Of a stretch of 8,568 bases of DNA, positions 6,273 to 8,568 are shown piece by piece. The notes below the pieces were generated by a model that was given only the letters and a program-made list of their open reading frames with translations, did not search any database and was not told the DNA's origin. The translations under genes and the position numbers were made by a program. Origin of the DNA: an uncultured Clostridia bacterium (lineage in GTDB: Bacteria > Bacillota > Clostridia > Christensenellales > Pumilibacteraceae). Every line of letters begins with the position of its first letter. Position 1 is the stretch's first letter. The stretch covers positions 1-8,568 of the forward strand of contig CAKQJJ010000047.1 of the NCBI GenBank assembly GCA_934247335.1, written 5' to 3'.

Positions 6273-6298
6273 ATAACCAAATCGGCGACATAAGTCAA
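6270..6298 (-). promoter_or_regulatory. SigA promoter of the 660-residue lipoprotein gene
   Basis: Minus-strand TTGACT (6293-6298), a 17-bp spacer, and a perfect TATAAT (6270-6275). Transcription would begin near 6263, leaving a leader of about 27 nt that contains the GGAG. Confidence 0.9.
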
Positions 6299-6305
6299 CT
6301 GTTTT

Positions 6306-6318
6306 ATGATTATCTATT
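6306..6318. repeat. 13-bp direct repeat, copy upstream of the -35
   Basis: ATGATTATCTATT on the plus strand differs at one position from the copy at 6260-6272. It lies 7 bp upstream of the -35 hexamer, a position used by activators or for repression looping. Confidence 0.4.
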
Positions 6319-6372
6319 TGAAATTAACTGCATTTTCGTATTTAAAATACCTTTTTCACGGACAATCGGACG

Positions 6373-6396
6373 AAAAAAGCGCCGTCACTCGGGCTT
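6373..6396 (-). terminator. Intrinsic terminator of the 370-residue protein gene
   Basis: Two bases after the TAG the RNA forms AAGCCCG with CGG-C-GCTT (7 pairs, one bulged C, 5-nt loop AGTGA), followed by four more U's. Shorter than the other terminators here but with the right geometry. Confidence 0.75.
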
Positions 6397-6398
6397 AT

Positions 6399-7511
6399 CT
6401 AAAAAGGATTGCGCACGCTGTCGCCCGTACGCGCGTCCTGATATAAAAGCCACACGCCGTCGCCGTTCTCTTCTTCCGGGTCGAACGCCCACCACCTTGC
6501 TCCTTCGCCCAGTTCTTCGGGCGGAAGCGCGGCGTTTTTCCCCGGCAAGCCGTACGCAACGTAATCGGGGCGCGAACCTATAATTCCGACGACGTAATAT
6601 CCGTTTTTTTCGTACGGAACTTTAACCCATTTCGTGTCCGGCATTTTGTTTTCCAGCACGGTCATGCGTTCGGCGGAAGCGAAAAGTTTTTGCATTTTTG
6701 GGCGGATCTCATCGTAAAAATCGGCGGCGAGCGGCACTATTTTTCTGCGACGGGCGGAAAGCGAAGCTTGCTTATTCTTTACGGAAATCGATTTCTTCTC
6801 TTCTTTGACTGCGGACTCGTTTTCAACGGTCGGCTTTGTTACCTCTGCGCCCGGAAAGTTTGCCGTGCGAACGCAATTCGCGCAAGCCCCGGCGCCGAGA
6901 ACGTATTTTTTCTGCAACGCGAAAATTCCGCGTGATTTTTCCTGCGGCACAGCGTTTTCGCCGCACAGATAGGCGCGCGACATTGCCGAAAGCGTGCGAT
7001 TTTCGGCTGCGTGATTTTGGTTGACCTGCTTACGGTTTAATCCGGGCATAACCGAATATTCCTCCGGGTAATAATTATTCTGAGCTATTGCTTCGTCGTC
7101 GTATTTTTCAGTCGCCACAGCCTTAGTTTCGCGGCGCGCGTTTTCAGCCTTATCGTTCTTTTTTTGCGGAAGGTCGTCTTTTTGCGGTACATACTTCATC
7201 ACTCCGTCGGTCATATTTGCCTGCCACAGGCGTTTGGCGGACTTGGTTCCGTACAACACGGCTTTGCGCGAAGACGCGTCTATAACCATATAATGCGCGT
7301 TTACGCTCGGGGTGAAAGGCAGAACGAAAGTTTTTCCGTCTATCTGGCGGACAAACACGTTTTCGCCGTCGCGAACGGCAAGATACAGATTCTGATTTTC
7401 GTCCGGCTTCAATCCGCACCGCAACGTGCTTCCGTAGCTCGTCGTTTCTATCGTAACGCAACTTCGTCCTCTCTCTCCGGATAAAATAACGGGTATTTTT
7501 CTGTACTCCAC
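6399..7511 (-). CDS. Protein of unknown function, conserved end domains around a variable middle
   Basis: The 370-residue protein has no signal peptide or membrane segment. Residues 1-108 form a beta-rich domain (SGERGRSCVTIE, NLYLAVRDGENVFVRQIDGKTF, VIDASSRKAVLYGT). Residues 110-260 are charged, Gln/Asn/Lys-rich and probably disordered, with a C210-x-x-C213 pair. Residues 265-370 form a compact domain (WVKVPYEKNGYYVVGIIG, DYVAYGLPG, LPPEELGEGARWWAFDP, VWLLYQDARTGDSV). From memory, this two-ended layout resembles an uncharacterised clostridial family; I cannot name it with certainty. The start is a GTG at 7509-7511, because AAGGAG at 7519-7524 is spaced seven bases from it; the longer in-frame ATG at 7616 has no binding site. 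No convincing SigA promoter is seen upstream, although terminators isolate the gene on both sides, so an alternative sigma factor is possible. Confidence 0.8.
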   Translation of the reverse strand: MEYRKIPVILSGERGRSCVTIETTSYGSTLRCGLKPDENQNLYLAVRDGENVFVRQIDGKTFVLPFTPSVNAHYMVIDASSRKAVLYGTKSAKRLWQANMTDGVMKYVPQKDDLPQKKNDKAENARRETKAVATEKYDDEAIAQNNYYPEEYSVMPGLNRKQVNQNHAAENRTLSAMSRAYLCGENAVPQEKSRGIFALQKKYVLGAGACANCVRTANFPGAEVTKPTVENESAVKEEKKSISVKNKQASLSARRRKIVPLAADFYDEIRPKMQKLFASAERMTVLENKMPDTKWVKVPYEKNGYYVVGIIGSRPDYVAYGLPGKNAALPPEELGEGARWWAFDPEEENGDGVWLLYQDARTGDSVRNPF

Positions 7512-7633
7512 CTCATCTCTCCTTGTCTGCGGCTTTATAAATTTATATGAACCGACGGGCGCAAAATTGCATACGACGATATTTTTTACGGCGTTTTGTA
7601 AACCTCGGACGGGCAATTTTCCGCATTTAACGT

Positions 7634-7665
7634 AAAAAAAAGAACGACAACGCGGTCGTTCCTTT
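7634..7665 (-). terminator. Intrinsic terminator of the MFS transporter gene
   Basis: GAACGAC and GTCGTTC pair perfectly (arms 7655-7661 and 7642-7648) around a 6-nt loop, with a G-U and A-U extension at the base, then eight U's (7634-7641). It lies about 55 bases after the transporter stop codon. Confidence 0.92.
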
Positions 7666-7719
7666 CTCTTTTTATTCGGTTAAATACGATTACGCGCGAT
7701 TTTATATCGGGGCGGTATT

Positions 7720-8568
7720 TTATAAATTTCCGTTTTCGCCCGAATACGGCTCGGTTTTCTTCTTTTTACCGATTGCGGCAAAAATCAGAAGCGCGACGAG
7801 CATGAGCGCGGGGAAAATTATTGCGGACAAAATGCCTTTTTTAAGGTCGTCGCCGCACGCGCCCGACACGAATCCCGCAAGCGTGGGACCGGCAGAACAG
7901 CCGATATCGCCGGCAAGCGCGAGAAGCGCAAACATGGAAGTTCCGCCCCACGGCATTTCCTTGGACGCCTTACTGTACGTTCCCGGCCACATAATGCCCA
8001 CCGAGAAGCCGCAAAGAGCGCATCCCACAAGCCCTACGGCGGCGTTGTTCACAAGCGATATAAGCAAATACGAACACAGGCACAGGCAGGTGCTTACGGT
8101 CATAAACGCGCCGAGTTTCATTTTCTCGCCGAATTTTCCGAAGATAAGGCGGGATAAGCCCATCATAAAGGCAAACGTCATGGGTCCGAGAAGGTCGCCG
8201 AGCGTTTTGGAAACGTTAAGTCCGGTTTCGGCAAACGCGGAAGCCCACTGGCTTACCGCCTGTTCGCTGGCTCCGGCGCACACCATCATCAGCATGAACA
8301 GCCAGAAAGTTCCGCTTGTAAACAGTTTTTTCAAAGGCGTGGATTTTTGCTCATCTCCGCCGAGAGTATAGATAGGCACGACCGAGAACAAAAACACGTT
8401 GAAAACGGGGATAATTGCCCACAATAAAGCGAGAATACGCCATTTTTCGATGCCGAACAGTGCAAAAAACGCGGTGGAAACGAGAACTACGCCCACGTGT
8501 CCCCAACAGTAAAACGAATGCAGAAGGCTCATTGCCTTTTCCTTGTTTTCGGTGGGGCAGGCTTCCAC
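7720..8568 (-). CDS. MFS transporter, C-terminal part (N-terminus outside window)
   Basis: The frame is open to the window edge; 282 residues are visible and no start with a binding site is seen, so the gene begins beyond 8568. About eight hydrophobic helices can be counted, separated by a basic central loop (GGDEQKSTPLKKLF) typical of the linker between the two six-helix halves of a major facilitator protein. This suggests the first four helices are missing and a full length of roughly 400 residues with 12 helices. The stretch GLSRLIFGKFGEKMK resembles the GxLaDrxGrr-type loop between helices 8 and 9, and GFSVGIMWPGTYSKAS lies in a pore-lining helix. The visible part resembles sugar or small-solute transporters, but the substrate cannot be assigned. 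It ends in KKKKTEPYSGENGNL in the cytoplasm. Confidence 0.85.
   Translation of the reverse strand: MEACPTENKEKAMSLLHSFYCWGHVGVVLVSTAFFALFGIEKWRILALLWAIIPVFNVFLFSVVPIYTLGGDEQKSTPLKKLFTSGTFWLFMLMMVCAGASEQAVSQWASAFAETGLNVSKTLGDLLGPMTFAFMMGLSRLIFGKFGEKMKLGAFMTVSTCLCLCSYLLISLVNNAAVGLVGCALCGFSVGIMWPGTYSKASKEMPWGGTSMFALLALAGDIGCSAGPTLAGFVSGACGDDLKKGILSAIIFPALMLVALLIFAAIGKKKKTEPYSGENGNL

Noticed and set aside
7512..7600. Possible SigE-like or SigA-like promoter elements (CATATAAA, TTGCGC) before the 370-residue gene
   Set aside because: No pair of hexamers has acceptable sequence and spacing, so I do not annotate a promoter there.
1..8568. Mobile element, CRISPR array, phage or defence system
   Set aside because: No transposase, integrase, terminal inverted repeats, regular spacer arrays or recognisable defence genes; gene order and composition look like ordinary chromosome.

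Overview
The window looks like ordinary chromosomal DNA from a low-to-mid-GC Gram-positive bacterium, most likely a Clostridia-type Bacillota. This rests on strong AGGAG-type ribosome binding sites, consensus SigA promoters, lipobox lipoproteins, clostridial-looking L13 and S9 proteins, and a protein whose two end domains resemble a family I associate with Clostridia. A finer placement (gut Christensenellales-like lineages would fit) is a guess. I see no tRNA, rRNA, CRISPR array, transposase, integrase or phage gene.

All seven genes lie on the minus strand, so transcription runs from high to low coordinates. In that order: (1) the C-terminal two thirds of an MFS transporter (7720-8568, cut by the window edge), closed by a strong terminator; (2) a 370-residue protein of unknown function with a GTG start (6399-7511) and its own terminator; (3) a 660-residue surface lipoprotein with a propeller-like body, a bacterial Ig-like domain and a C-terminal membrane segment (4253-6235), with promoter and terminator; (4) the rplM-rpsI operon for ribosomal proteins L13 and S9 (3012-3870), with a consensus promoter, phased A-tracts upstream, a leader of about 139 nt and a strong terminator; (5) a two-gene operon of a calcineurin-like metallophosphoesterase and a beta-lactamase-fold serine hydrolase (756-2745), with an extended -10 promoter; (6) the N-terminal 195 residues of another lipoprotein (1-585, cut by the window edge), with a near-perfect SigA promoter and a structured leader of about 98 nt.

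Apart from rplM-rpsI and the phosphoesterase-hydrolase pair, the genes form separate transcription units with no evident shared pathway. No defence or mobile system is visible. The most interesting signals are the rplM control region (curved-DNA-like A-tracts, a hairpin plus U-run at the transcript start, and competing pairings in the leader), the lipoprotein with membrane attachment signals at both ends, the repeat pair around that lipoprotein's promoter, and the unassigned 370-residue protein.
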